Shown piece by piece: positions 43,422-52,608 of a DNA stretch of 64,000 nt. Every line of letters starts with the position of its first letter. Position 1 is the first letter of the stretch. The notes under the pieces are model-generated. The model did not search any database. It saw only the letters and a list, made by a program, of their open reading frames with translations, and was not told the origin of the DNA. Both the position numbers and the translations under genes were made by a program. This DNA comes from Clostridium sardiniense (GTDB lineage Bacteria; Bacillota; Clostridia; Clostridiales; Clostridiaceae), in the NCBI RefSeq assembly GCF_016907995.1, contig NZ_JAFBDA010000006.1, positions 124,001 to 188,000 of the forward strand. Reading direction: 5' to 3'.

Positions 43422-44912
43422 ATGAGTGAAACAGAGAATAGCGAGTTAAAAAGAAGTCTTAAGGCAAGGCATTTAAATATGATTGCACTTGGTGGATCTA
43501 TAGGTACAGGAATATTTCTTGCTATGGGAGATAGTATTCATGTAGCAGGGATTGGAGGATCTATAGTCGCATATGGAATAATTGGAATAATGGTATACTT
43601 CTTAATTACTAGCCTTGGAGAAATGGCAACGTATATGCCAATATCAGGTTCTTTTGGTGCATATGCCTCTAAATTTATTGATCCAGCATTAGGATTTGCC
43701 CTTGGATGGAATTATTGGTATAACTGGGCGATAACAATTGCAACAGAGATGGTTGCGGGATCTCTTGTTATGAAATATTGGTTTCCAAATGTTCCAGGTA
43801 TAATCTGGAGTAGTATTTTCTTAGTACTAATAGTTGGGTTAAACCTTTTATCTTCAAAGGCCTATGGAGAGTCCGAGTTTTGGTTTGCAGGAATTAAAGT
43901 TGTTACGGTTATTGTATTTATAGTTGTTGGAGTACTTATGATATTTGGTATTATGAATGGGGATACAGTTGGATTTAAGAATATATATGCAAATGGGGGA
44001 CCTTTTGTTGGAGGTTTTAAATCAATCTTTTCAATATTCTTAATTGCAGGATTCTCATTCCAAGGTACAGAACTTATTGGTATTGCTGCTGGAGAGTCAG
44101 AAAACCCAGAAAAGACAATTCCAAAAGCAGTACATACAATTTTTTGGAGAATACTTATATTTTATATAGGAACAATACTTGTTATTGGATTAATAATACC
44201 ATCAGCACAAGCTGGAGTTAGCACAAGTCCATTTACTATGGTATTTGAAAAAGCAGGTATTGCAGGTGCAGCATCTCTTATGAATGCAGTTATATTAACA
44301 TCAGTTTTATCAGCAGGTAACTCAGGAATGTATGCATCAAGTAGAATGTTATATGCTATGGCAAAGAGCGGAATGGCACCAAAGATATTTGCAAAATTAA
44401 ATAAAAGAGGTGTACCTACAAATGCTATAATATTAACTACAATTATTGCATCAGCTTGTTTTCTTACAGGACTTTATGCAGAAAGTACAGTCTATGTTTG
44501 GCTTGTGGCAGCATCAGGACTTGCAGGATTTATAGCTTGGCTTGGAATAGCAGCTTGTCACTATAGATTTAGAAAAGCTTATATATATCAAGGTAAAGAT
44601 TTAAGTAATTTACCATACAAAGCTAAAATGTTTCCTATAGGTCCTATAATAGCACTATTACTTTGTGCTGTAGTTATTGTAGGTCAAGGCTTTTCTTATA
44701 TTAAGCCAGAAGGGATAGACTGGATGGGTATAATTTCATCTTATATAGGAATACCGCTATTTATAATTTTATGGGCTTGTTATAAGATAAAACATAAATC
44801 AAAAATAGTTAAGTTACAGGATGTAGATTTAGAGGTAGATACGCTGAAAAGAGATGTAACTAAAGAAGTTTGCGAAGAAAATGTGACTCAAAATATCTTA
44901 GAAGAAAATTAA
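43422..44912 (+). CDS. lysP: Lysine-specific amino acid permease LysP
   Basis: 496 aa with twelve predicted membrane segments, of the APC superfamily amino-acid transporter type. The N-terminus SLKARHLNMIALGGSIGTGIF is the family signature, the central FSFQGTELIGIAAGESENP matches LysP-type permeases and a charged tail ends the protein. Uptake of lysine with protons is expected. The start ATG follows AAGGAGG at 43408-43414. A lysine riboswitch and terminator precede it, giving direct support for the substrate. Confidence 0.94.
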   Translation: MSETENSELKRSLKARHLNMIALGGSIGTGIFLAMGDSIHVAGIGGSIVAYGIIGIMVYFLITSLGEMATYMPISGSFGAYASKFIDPALGFALGWNYWYNWAITIATEMVAGSLVMKYWFPNVPGIIWSSIFLVLIVGLNLLSSKAYGESEFWFAGIKVVTVIVFIVVGVLMIFGIMNGDTVGFKNIYANGGPFVGGFKSIFSIFLIAGFSFQGTELIGIAAGESENPEKTIPKAVHTIFWRILIFYIGTILVIGLIIPSAQAGVSTSPFTMVFEKAGIAGAASLMNAVILTSVLSAGNSGMYASSRMLYAMAKSGMAPKIFAKLNKRGVPTNAIILTTIIASACFLTGLYAESTVYVWLVAASGLAGFIAWLGIAACHYRFRKAYIYQGKDLSNLPYKAKMFPIGPIIALLLCAVVIVGQGFSYIKPEGIDWMGIISSYIGIPLFIILWACYKIKHKSKIVKLQDVDLEVDTLKRDVTKEVCEENVTQNILEEN

Positions 44913-44930
44913 TATATTTTATATAAATAA

Positions 44931-44965
44931 ATGAATCTCTCACTAAAATTTAGTGAGAGATTCAT
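44931..44965 (+). terminator. Perfect inverted repeat after lysP, probable terminator
   Basis: ATGAATCTCTCACTAAA and its exact complement TTTAGTGAGAGATTCAT are separated by one base. No U run follows, so it may rather stabilise the 3' end. Confidence 0.6.
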
Positions 44966-45044
44966 TATGAAATATCAGAAAAGGTTTTCAAATTATTATA
45001 AATGTGCTATAATAACAACAGAAAATCAAAGGAGGAATTGTTTT

Positions 45045-45761
45045 ATGACACAATTAGTACCAACACCACATAATAACGCTAAATTAGGAGATATAGCAGA
45101 AACAGTGCTTCTACCAGGGGATCCATTAAGAGCTAAATATATAGCAGAAACTTTCTTAGAGAACCCTGTTCAATATAATACTGTAAGAGGAATGTATGGA
45201 TATACAGGAACTTACAAAGGAAAGAGAATATCAGTGCAAGGAACTGGAATGGGAATTCCATCAATAGGAATATATACTTATGAATTAATACATTTTTATG
45301 GAGTTAAGAATCTTATAAGAATAGGTTCAGCAGGAGCTATTCAAGAAGATTTAAAATTACATGATGTTGTAATAGGAATGGGATCATGTACAGATTCAAA
45401 CTTTGCAAGTCAATTTAATTTACCAGGAACATTTGCACCGATTGCAAGTTATGAATTATTAGAAAAGGCAGTTAATTCAGCTAAAGACTTAAATGTAAAT
45501 GTTAAAGTAGGAAATATACTATCAAGTGATGTATTCTACGGAGAAGAAGGATTAGATGGATTAAAGAAATGGCAAAAGATGGGAGTACTTGCTGTAGAAA
45601 TGGAATCAGCAGGACTTTATATGAATGCTGCTAGAGCTGGTGTAAACGCTTTATGTATATTGACAATATCAGATTGTCCATTTACTGGTGAAGTAACAAC
45701 AGCAGAAGAAAGACAACTTGCATTTACTAATATGATGAAAGTTGCATTAGAATTAGCATAG
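45045..45761 (+). CDS. deoD: Purine-nucleoside phosphorylase DeoD
   Basis: 238 aa from ATG 45045; AAAGGAGG at 45028-45035 fixes the start, ruling out the upstream open frame. Family motifs: [41 protein letters not shown] and [10 protein letters not shown]. The acid catalyst Asp is in LTISDCPF. It splits purine (deoxy)nucleosides with phosphate and is hexameric in relatives. The Bmp/NupABC nucleoside importer further on may supply substrates. It has its own terminator. Confidence 0.95.
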   Translation: MTQLVPTPHNNAKLGDIAETVLLPGDPLRAKYIAETFLENPVQYNTVRGMYGYTGTYKGKRISVQGTGMGIPSIGIYTYELIHFYGVKNLIRIGSAGAIQEDLKLHDVVIGMGSCTDSNFASQFNLPGTFAPIASYELLEKAVNSAKDLNVNVKVGNILSSDVFYGEEGLDGLKKWQKMGVLAVEMESAGLYMNAARAGVNALCILTISDCPFTGEVTTAEERQLAFTNMMKVALELA

Positions 45762-45773
45762 TATTTTATAAAG

Positions 45774-45802
45774 CTTGTATCAATTTTGATACAAGTTTTT
45801 TT
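45774..45802 (+). terminator. Rho-independent terminator after deoD
   Basis: CTTGTATCAA pairs with TTGATACAAG, followed by TTTTTTT. Confidence 0.9.
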
Positions 45803-45882
45803 GTATATAAAAATAAAAATTGTTGAAACTTAATATTGTGAGTGATATTCTTATTAATAATAAATTACAGGGTGGTGTTTAT

Positions 45883-46362
45883 ATGAACTTTAATGACGGA
45901 GTGGATTATAATAAATTTTTAGAAGAGGCAACTTCAGATCAAATGGAGATGATTAAAAAACAAGCGGGAGTTTCTAAAATTTGTGATTATGGGTTAGATA
46001 AACTAAAGAAAATAGATAAAGAAGTTAAAGTTGCAGTATTTTCAGAAACTAGATGTGGAGATGCAGCAACTGCAATACCTATATTATTAGGACTTAAAGA
46101 ATTAAATAAAAACATAAATATTAAATTCTTTAAGACTGAGAATTATAAAGAATTTTTAGAAAATAATTTAGGAGAGAGTAGAATACCAACTATATTAAAA
46201 GTTGATGATGAATTTAATATAATAGATAAGTATATAGAATTTCCAAAATGTGTGAAAGATAGATTGGCAAATGAAGAAAAAGAAGATGTAGTTAGAGAAT
46301 TTAGAAGCGGAAAGTATTCAGAAGAAATTCAAAAATCACTTATTCAATTAATATTAAAGTAA
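45883..46362 (+). CDS. Thioredoxin-fold protein with a single active-site-type Cys (CGDA)
   Basis: 159 aa from ATG 45883; AGGGTGG at 45869-45875 is the ribosome binding site, and an upstream TTG is less likely. The region VAVFSETRCGDAATAIPILL occupies the place of the WCxxC loop in thioredoxins of the Thioredoxin_9 type (usually CGD or CGDC). The second Cys is Ala and the Trp is Arg. A cis-proline loop is seen in SRIPTILKVDD. With one Cys left, disulfide reduction by the usual route is not possible; a thiol-binding or monothiol role is more likely. Confidence 0.75.
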   Translation: MNFNDGVDYNKFLEEATSDQMEMIKKQAGVSKICDYGLDKLKKIDKEVKVAVFSETRCGDAATAIPILLGLKELNKNINIKFFKTENYKEFLENNLGESRIPTILKVDDEFNIIDKYIEFPKCVKDRLANEEKEDVVREFRSGKYSEEIQKSLIQLILK

Positions 46363-46436
46363 CCAAAAGAAATGTAGCAAAAACAATTAAACCCAAATAT
46401 ATTATAGAGAGAATTAATATATAAAGGATAATATAT

Positions 46437-47015
46437 ATGAATGGTATGAATCCATTACTAAACATGCTATTTGGAGGCATGGGAAACCCAATGGGAGGTA
46501 TGGGAAATCCAATGGGAGGCATGGGAAATCCAATGGGAGGACTTATGAATATGCTACTTGGTGGAATGAATCCAATGGGAGGTATGGGAAATCCGATGGG
46601 CGGTATGGGAAATAACATGCCACCTCAAATGAATAATATGCAAGGATCAAATATGCAAGGACAAAATCCATTAATGAATATGATGATGAATATGATGGGA
46701 AATATGAACGGTATGGGTAATCAGAATACTGTGAATACTATGAATAATATGAATAGAAATATGAATCAAAACAATGGAAATCATAGATCAAATCATAGAA
46801 ATTCAAATAGTAGGAATTCAAATAATATGAATAATAATAACATGAATCCAAATAACATGAACCCAAATAATATGAATTTAAACAATATTAATCCTAATAA
46901 TATAAATCAAGAAGACATGAAGAGGATTATGGAGATGTTTATGCAAAATATGAATAATTCATCAAATGATAATGAGTATAGTAATGAAAAATCTCATAGG
47001 AAGCATAGAAGATAG
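46437..47015 (+). CDS. Met/Gly/Asn-rich low-complexity repeat protein
   Basis: 192 aa. The first 70 residues repeat GMGNPMGG and GGMNPMGG units. The rest is Met/Asn/Gln-rich (NNMNPNNMNPNNMN) and the end is basic, with His/Arg (KSHRKHRR). There is no signal peptide or membrane helix, and no Cys. AAAGGA at 46423-46428 is the ribosome binding site. A very strong terminator follows. Such Met- and Asn-rich repeats suggest a disordered or condensate-forming protein, or a structural spore-coat-type protein. No function is assigned. Confidence 0.65.
   Translation: MNGMNPLLNMLFGGMGNPMGGMGNPMGGMGNPMGGLMNMLLGGMNPMGGMGNPMGGMGNNMPPQMNNMQGSNMQGQNPLMNMMMNMMGNMNGMGNQNTVNTMNNMNRNMNQNNGNHRSNHRNSNSRNSNNMNNNNMNPNNMNPNNMNLNNINPNNINQEDMKRIMEMFMQNMNNSSNDNEYSNEKSHRKHRR
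46473..46611 (+). repeat. Coding tandem repeats (GMGNPMGG-type units)
   Basis: Units of about 21 nt with the core ATGGGAAATCCAATGGGAGG recur, three in a row and then again after a 45-nt interruption. Synonymous differences between units suggest they are not a very recent expansion. Confidence 0.8.
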
Positions 47016-47019
47016 CAGG

Positions 47020-47063
47020 AAAAAGAACCATTTTAACTATAGATAGTTAAAATGGTTCTTTTT
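47020..47063 (+). terminator. Rho-independent terminator after the repeat protein
   Basis: AAAAAGAACCATTTTAACTA pairs perfectly with its complement, ending in GGTTCTTTTT. Confidence 0.92.
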
Positions 47064-47194
47064 GTATAAAATAATAGAGAAATATGGATAAGTTTTTTAG
47101 ATATAGTCTTTAAAGTATACATTACATTTAAATAGTTAATTATTTATAGTAAAAATACCTTGTATTGTTACACACTTAATATATCATTAATCTC

Positions 47195-47216
47195 AAATGT
47201 GATTAAAATCACATTT
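47195..47216. promoter_or_regulatory. CRP-like 22-bp palindrome upstream of a small helical protein gene
   Basis: The arms AAATGTGATT and AATCACATTT flank a 2-bp centre, giving a perfect TGTGA-N6-TCACA match to the CRP-type consensus. It lies about 127 nt before the start codon at 47343. A T run (TTTTTG) follows, so a weak terminator is an alternative. The stem would be AT-rich with a very small loop, which makes the operator reading more attractive. Downstream, CTAGA/TCTAG and AGTATT/AATACT pairings suggest a structured leader. Confidence 0.5.
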
Positions 47217-47342
47217 TTGTATTCTTAAAAGAGTAAAATTAAGAATATAGAAGGTAGATAGACACTAAAGGTTGAGGCTAGAGGATAGGATCTAGATTGA
47301 ATCATTAGTATTTATCTTAATACTTATTAGGAGGAATACAAA

Positions 47343-47810
47343 ATGGTAGTAGAAGAAGTTAGTGAATTAGAAATTGAAAAGATTTTATCAGGAGAAGATG
47401 ATGAAAATATTAAAGAATTTAAAGACTTTTTAAGAAGTTTTGGGATAGAGGATACATTTCAAGATATAACAGCAAAACATCTTAAAAAGAGATTAGAAGT
47501 ATTACTTGCAATAGCAGAAGAGGGAAAAGATTCTAAGCTTACAAGCAAGAAGAAAGAATTAAAGAGAGTTTTAGACAATCTAAAGGGGATTAAAGATAAG
47601 AGAGCTGAAATGAAAGCTTTAAGAGAAATATATGCAGAGTTCCAAGATTGTGATTTAGAAACTAAGGAGCTTGATAAAAAGTTAAAACATTCATTAAAAG
47701 AAGTTAAAAAGTATGAACACTTCAAAAAACATGAAGAAAGAATTGCACAAAAATGGATTAGAGAATTAGATAAAAAAGGTAATAAGATAGAAACAGAAGA
47801 TGTCATCTAA
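47343..47810 (+). CDS. Helical coiled-coil-like protein, 155 aa, unknown function
   Basis: A strongly charged, Lys/Glu-rich protein with predicted helices throughout (KKRLEVLLAIAEEGKDSK, DKKLKHSLKEVKKYEHFKKH). There is no membrane segment and no Cys except one (FQDCDLE). AGGAGGA at 47330-47336 is the ribosome binding site. It stands alone behind the CRP-like palindrome. No known family is recognised. Confidence 0.65.
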   Translation: MVVEEVSELEIEKILSGEDDENIKEFKDFLRSFGIEDTFQDITAKHLKKRLEVLLAIAEEGKDSKLTSKKKELKRVLDNLKGIKDKRAEMKALREIYAEFQDCDLETKELDKKLKHSLKEVKKYEHFKKHEERIAQKWIRELDKKGNKIETEDVI

Positions 47811-47841
47811 TCTTTAGTTTTACATTATTATATACACCTGA

Positions 47842-47870
47842 AGGGAGCATCAATTTTGATGCTCCTTTTT
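47842..47870. terminator. Bidirectional terminator between convergent genes
   Basis: AGGGAGCATCAA pairs with TTGATGCTCCTT. It overlaps the last codons of the FUSC-family gene on the minus strand. Confidence 0.85.
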
Positions 47871-49583
47871 CAAAATAAGTTCATTATATCCGATATTTAT
47901 AAATGTTTTATTTGTTTCTTCAATTATTAAATTTACACGGTTATCTTTAAATTCTAAGTTTCTCATATATAATTTATCAGAAGAAAGAGTAGATAATATT
48001 ATTAAATCTCGTATTCTTATTTGCTTATCATTAATACAAGCATCTATCAGAAAATAATTATATTTTAATAGCTTTGTAATTAGATGATATATTCCTGTTT
48101 TAAGTTTATAAGGAAATAAAAATTTATTCGCAATTATAACTATAATAACACCTAATAATATAAATATAATTCTATGTATGGCTATAACGTTAAGTGAAGT
48201 ATTTAAGGAGGCTACAGATATGGATGCCATAGCTGTAAAAGTTGAAAGCTTATAATATTCTTTAAATCCATATGCTAAATAAAGAGAAATAATTAATATT
48301 ATAATAGTTAAATACTTATTATCTGAAATAGTTAATACAATTATTAGAAGAAATATTCCTATAAAATTTCCCTTCAATCTTTCTTTTCCTTTACTTATTG
48401 TATCTTCATAATAGGGCTGCATTACAGACATTATTGTAATTGCAACCCAAATAAACTTGTATATAGAGTAAATATTACCTAGAAATATAGTTAAAGAAAG
48501 GGTTATAGAAATTCTAAGGGCAAAATTAAGTCTAATTGACCCAAAATAAAAATTATTTATAAAATAGTTTTTAATCCTATCAATATCAGATCTTTTCCAA
48601 GTAATATATTTCTTATTAATATCTTTTTTATTTAAGTTATATAGCTCTTTTATAGAGTTTTGAAGTTCTTTAAAAATAGATGTTAAATAATTATAGTATG
48701 ATATATCAGAATATATAGATATAAATATATCTATATCTTTTATTATATTTTTAGAAGAGTCATCTGTTTCAATTCTTTTAAGTATAGAATCTATTAATAT
48801 TTTAAGTTCTCCAAAAAATACCCTAAGTTCTAAAGAAATGTGATTATTATAGTTATTACTTAAAGCGAATTCTTTTAAATAAATATTTATTTTTCCTAAG
48901 ATAATATATATATCAAAATTTATTTTTCCTAAGTTCGTAGTTAAACTATTTTTATATCGTGTTGTATATATTTTATAACAAAATCTTCTTAGTTCTTTTG
49001 ATATATTTGAATAAATTTTCTCATTAAAGAATCCATTACTTAATGAGCTAAGTTGTTCACTAAATAGTGATAGTGGATGGCAGAGAGTATCTTTTATAAA
49101 CTCTTTTTTACTAAAGAGAGAAGAAATGAGGATAAATATTACAACAATAAAAATACCAAGAAATATAACTAACAATCTATTTATATATGAAGATAAGATT
49201 GGAGTAGAAAATGATGTAAAAACATAGAGCATAATAAAAGGTTTATATATTTTAGGGTTATATCTAACCGTTAAAAAATAGGATATAAAAAATATGGTTA
49301 TAAAGTTTATTATTATACCAATATAAGGATATAAAGAAGATATGAATGATAGTGTTACTAATAGGAAATCAATAAATAGTAATCTTATAATTTTGTATAT
49401 TGGTTTTATATTTAAATTTTCAAAAGATAATGCAATAGCTGTCAATGTTATTGGGAATGCTAACATAACATTATCTTGACCTAATAAAATTATTATTAAC
49501 AAAACTGTTAAATTAGCAATTGTTCCATATTTAAGCATTGTCTTTGTATTTAAATTTATTTTAGCTAAAAAAGATTTTATCAT
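47850..49583 (-). CDS. FUSC-family membrane protein (aromatic acid exporter-like)
   Basis: 577 aa. Two hydrophobic blocks of about six helices each (about 15-155 and 350-490) are separated by a helical cytoplasmic region, the usual layout of FUSC/ArAE-type exporters. The second block contains ALRISITLSLTIFLGNIYSI and KGRLKGNFIGIF-like ERLKGNFIGIFLL, the family motif. No membrane-fusion partner gene is present, as is usual in Firmicutes. The substrate is unknown. It is a single minus-strand gene. Confidence 0.78.
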   Translation of the reverse strand: MIKSFLAKINLNTKTMLKYGTIANLTVLLIIILLGQDNVMLAFPITLTAIALSFENLNIKPIYKIIRLLFIDFLLVTLSFISSLYPYIGIIINFITIFFISYFLTVRYNPKIYKPFIMLYVFTSFSTPILSSYINRLLVIFLGIFIVVIFILISSLFSKKEFIKDTLCHPLSLFSEQLSSLSNGFFNEKIYSNISKELRRFCYKIYTTRYKNSLTTNLGKINFDIYIILGKINIYLKEFALSNNYNNHISLELRVFFGELKILIDSILKRIETDDSSKNIIKDIDIFISIYSDISYYNYLTSIFKELQNSIKELYNLNKKDINKKYITWKRSDIDRIKNYFINNFYFGSIRLNFALRISITLSLTIFLGNIYSIYKFIWVAITIMSVMQPYYEDTISKGKERLKGNFIGIFLLIIVLTISDNKYLTIIILIISLYLAYGFKEYYKLSTFTAMASISVASLNTSLNVIAIHRIIFILLGVIIVIIANKFLFPYKLKTGIYHLITKLLKYNYFLIDACINDKQIRIRDLIILSTLSSDKLYMRNLEFKDNRVNLIIEETNKTFINIGYNELILKKEHQN

Positions 49584-49809
49584 AAAAAATTCTCACTCCC
49601 TACTGTTAATCTATATTATTTGTATTAATAAAATTATTATTAATTGTTTATAAAATCATATTTATTAAAACGTCATATGCAAGATTAAAATGATAACAAA
49701 GTAAGATGAATAGTGAGAAATTATAGAAACACATATTATTTTTAAAAAAATAAAATGAATATATGTTTATAAAAAATTTATCTATTTTTAATAAATGTAA
49801 CAGAAAGTA
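49584..49809. other. Intergenic stretch between divergent FUSC and bmp genes
   Basis: AT-rich DNA without a supported gene. A 73-codon minus-strand frame here has no ribosome binding site. No purine riboswitch was recognised. Confidence 0.5.
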
Positions 49810-49838
49810 TTGAGATGCTATGACACCTGTTGTATAAT
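49810..49838 (+). promoter_or_regulatory. Promoter of the nucleoside importer genes
   Basis: TTGAGA (49810-49815) and TATAAT (49833-49838) with a 17-nt spacer. A small CTTGTA/TACAAG hairpin lies in the leader just before the AGGAGGGG site. Confidence 0.65.
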
Positions 49839-49894
49839 TGTGTGGTAACTTGTAATTTTTTGAATACAAGAGGGCGATTTAGGAGGGGTTAATA

Positions 49895-50998
49895 ATGAAA
49901 AGAAAATTTATTGCATTAGCACTAACATTAGTTATGGCAACAGGATTAGTAGCATGTGGAGGCGGTGAAGACAAGGGTGATTCATCAGCTAAAAAATCAG
50001 ATTTAAAGGTAGGTATGGTAACAGACTCAGGGACAATTGATGATAAGTCATTTAACCAAGGAACTTGGGAAGGTATAATTGAAGCTGAAAAGGAACTTGG
50101 AGTATCAAAGAAATACTTACAACCAGCAGGTGAAAAGCCAGCAGATTACTTAAAGTCAATAGGTGACCAATATGAAGCTGGAAATAAATTTATAGTTACA
50201 CCAGGATATAAGTTTGAAACAGCTATATTTGAGGCTCAAGATAAATATGAAGATGCTAAATTTGTAATACTTGATGGAAATCCACATAATGGAGATTTTA
50301 AAGCAGTAGTTAAGCCAAATACTGTAGCAATATTCTTTGCTGAACATGAATCAGGATTCTTAGCAGGAGTTGCATCAGCAGTTCAAATGAAAGAAGCTAA
50401 GTTTGGATTTATAGGTGGAATGGAAATACCAGCAGTTCAAAAGTTTAACTGGGGATTCCAACAAGGTGTTAAATACGCTAACGAAAAATTAGGAACTAAG
50501 ATTACTATAAATAAAGAAGATGTTATATATGAAGGAACATTCAACAATACAGCAGGTGGACAACAAATAGCAGCCAAGATGTATGATAGAGGCGTAAATG
50601 TAATCTTTACAGCAGCAGGCGGTACTGGAGCTGGGGCTATTACAGAAGCAAAAGCCAGAGCTCAAAAGGGTGAAGAAGCTTGGGTTGTAGGTGTTGACGT
50701 TGACCAATATGCAGAGGGATTATACAAAGATAAAGATGGTAAAGAGAAGTCAATTATCTTAACTTCAGCAACTAAGAACATAAAAAAATCTACTTTTGAA
50801 ATGATTAAAGATGAAATAGATGGTAAATTCCAAGGCGGAAAAACTTTAATGTATGATGCTAAAAATGATGGTATAGGTCTTCCAGCAGAAAATCCTAATT
50901 TAAGTGATGAAGCAGTTAAAGCAGCAAATGACGCATTTGCAAAAATTAAATCAGGTGATATAAAAGTATCAATTGAACAAGGAAATTTAATTAAATAA
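49895..50998 (+). CDS. Bmp-family nucleoside-binding lipoprotein
   Basis: 367 aa. A lipoprotein signal (MKRKFIALALTLVMATGLVAC) has the lipobox LVAC at residues 18-21. The periplasmic-binding fold follows, with KVGMVTDSGTIDDKSFNQGTWEG as the PnrA/Med-type start and GVDVDQYAEG late. It captures purine or pyrimidine nucleosides outside the cell. AGGAGGGG at 49880-49887 is a strong site. A partial terminator separates it from the transporter genes, which usually makes the binding protein more abundant. Confidence 0.93.
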   Translation: MKRKFIALALTLVMATGLVACGGGEDKGDSSAKKSDLKVGMVTDSGTIDDKSFNQGTWEGIIEAEKELGVSKKYLQPAGEKPADYLKSIGDQYEAGNKFIVTPGYKFETAIFEAQDKYEDAKFVILDGNPHNGDFKAVVKPNTVAIFFAEHESGFLAGVASAVQMKEAKFGFIGGMEIPAVQKFNWGFQQGVKYANEKLGTKITINKEDVIYEGTFNNTAGGQQIAAKMYDRGVNVIFTAAGGTGAGAITEAKARAQKGEEAWVVGVDVDQYAEGLYKDKDGKEKSIILTSATKNIKKSTFEMIKDEIDGKFQGGKTLMYDAKNDGIGLPAENPNLSDEAVKAANDAFAKIKSGDIKVSIEQGNLIK

Positions 50999-51025
50999 AT
51001 TAAACTTTAAGTATATAAAAGGTTT

Positions 51026-51048
51026 GGGGCGTGAAATCGCCCCTTTTT
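51026..51048 (+). terminator. Attenuator between bmp and the ABC genes
   Basis: GGGGCG pairs with CGCCCC over TGAAAT, followed by TTTTT. The genes beyond would be made by read-through. Confidence 0.88.
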
Positions 51049-51078
51049 AGTATAAACAACATGTGGGGGAGGATATAA

Positions 51079-52608
51079 ATGGAATATGCAGTAGAAATGC
51101 TTAATATTCGAAAAGAATTTCCAGGTATTGTTGCAAACGACAATGTAACTCTTCAATTAAGAAAAGGTGAAGTACATGCACTACTAGGAGAAAATGGTGC
51201 TGGTAAGTCAACACTTATGGGAATGCTTTTTGGGATGTACCAGCCTGATAGAGGAACTATTAAGATAAATGGAAAAGAAGTTAAGATTACAAATCCAAAT
51301 AAAGCAAATGATTTAGGAATAGGTATGGTTCATCAACATTTTAAATTGGTTGAGAATTTTACAGTAACAGAAAATATAATTTTAGGTTGTGAGCCTAAGA
51401 AAGGGCTAGTTGTAGATATAAAAACTGCAGCTAAGAAAATAGAAGAACTTTCAAAAAGTTATGGATTAAATGTTGATCCATATGCAAAAATAGAGGATAT
51501 TTCTGTTGGTATGCAACAAAGAGTTGAGATATTAAAGATGCTTTATAAAAAAGCAGACATATTAATATTAGATGAACCAACAGCAGTTTTAACACCTCAA
51601 GAAATAGAAGAGTTAATTAAGATAATAAAAGGATTAACTAAAGAAGGAAAATCAATTATCCTAATAACTCATAAACTTAAAGAAATTAAAGAAGTGTCAG
51701 ATAGATGTACAGTAATAAGAAAAGGTAAATATATAGGTACAGTTAAAACTAAAGATACAACAGAAGCCCAAATGGCTAAAATGATGGTTGGAAGAGATGT
51801 TTCTTTTAAAGTAGAAAAGAAAAAGTCAAAGTTAAAAGATGAAGTATTAAGAGTAGAGAATATTTCAGTTAAAAATAATAAAAAAGTATTAGGTCTTAAA
51901 GATTTTTCATTATCTATAAGAGGAGGAGAAATCCTTGGAGTTGCTGGAGTGGAAGGAAATGGACAAGCAGAGTTAGTAGAAGCAATTACAGGACTTAGAA
52001 AAGTAGAAAGTGGAAGTGTTATATATAAAGATGAAAATATAACAAACGAAAAGACTAGAAAAAGAATTGAAAAAGGAATAGCACATATACCAGAAGATAG
52101 ACATAAGAGAGGTCTTATATTGGATTATACTTTAGAAGAAAATATGATAATAGAAGTCTATAATAAAAAACCTTTCTCAAAAAAAGGAATACTTAATAAA
52201 TCTGCTATAAGAAAATATGCAGAAAAAATATTAAGAGAATTTGATGTAAGGTCTGGAGAAGGTGCAATATCAAAAGCGAGAACATTATCAGGAGGTAATC
52301 AACAAAAAGCTATTATTGGCCGTGAAGTAGAATTAAATCCTGATTTATTAATAGCAGTTCAACCAACTAGAGGTCTTGACGTTGGTTCAATTGAATATAT
52401 TCATAAAAGATTAGTAGAACAAAGAGATAATGGAAAAGCAGTACTTCTGGTTTCATTAGAACTTGATGAAGTCTTAAATTTATCTGATAGAATTGCAGTT
52501 GTAAATGGTGGAGAACTTATTGGAATTGTAGATGCTAAAAAAACAGATGAAAATGAAATTGGATTAATGATGGCTGGAGTTAAAGGAGGTAAGAAAAATG
52601 AAAACTAA
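51079..52608 (+). CDS. nupA: Nucleoside ABC importer ATPase with two ATPase domains
   Basis: 509 aa with two ABC domains. The first has Walker A GENGAGKST, ISVGMQQRVEI and Walker B ILILDEPTAVLT. The second has the degenerate GVEGNGQAE and AVQPTRGLD with LSGGNQQKAIIGRE, a normal asymmetry for sugar/nucleoside importers of this class. It drives uptake with the two permeases next door. The stop overlaps the next start by 11 nt. GGGGGAGG at 51063-51070 is the ribosome binding site. Confidence 0.93.
   Translation: MEYAVEMLNIRKEFPGIVANDNVTLQLRKGEVHALLGENGAGKSTLMGMLFGMYQPDRGTIKINGKEVKITNPNKANDLGIGMVHQHFKLVENFTVTENIILGCEPKKGLVVDIKTAAKKIEELSKSYGLNVDPYAKIEDISVGMQQRVEILKMLYKKADILILDEPTAVLTPQEIEELIKIIKGLTKEGKSIILITHKLKEIKEVSDRCTVIRKGKYIGTVKTKDTTEAQMAKMMVGRDVSFKVEKKKSKLKDEVLRVENISVKNNKKVLGLKDFSLSIRGGEILGVAGVEGNGQAELVEAITGLRKVESGSVIYKDENITNEKTRKRIEKGIAHIPEDRHKRGLILDYTLEENMIIEVYNKKPFSKKGILNKSAIRKYAEKILREFDVRSGEGAISKARTLSGGNQQKAIIGREVELNPDLLIAVQPTRGLDVGSIEYIHKRLVEQRDNGKAVLLVSLELDEVLNLSDRIAVVNGGELIGIVDAKKTDENEIGLMMAGVKGGKKNEN

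Noticed and set aside
44931-45044. N-terminal extension of DeoD by 38 residues
   Set aside because: The extension is encoded by the lysP terminator palindrome, and AAAGGAGG supports the ATG at 45045.
46473-46611. Regular ~21-nt repeats considered as a CRISPR-like array
   Set aside because: Repeats are contiguous, in frame and encode a Met/Gly-rich protein; there are no unique spacers.
46340-46618. Minus-strand ORF of repeated Pro/Ile-rich units
   Set aside because: It is the exact antisense of the GMGNPMGG coding repeats and has no ribosome binding site.
49648-49869. 73-codon minus-strand ORF in the bmp upstream region
   Set aside because: Starts at TTG without a ribosome binding site, overlaps the bmp promoter and has random AT-rich composition.
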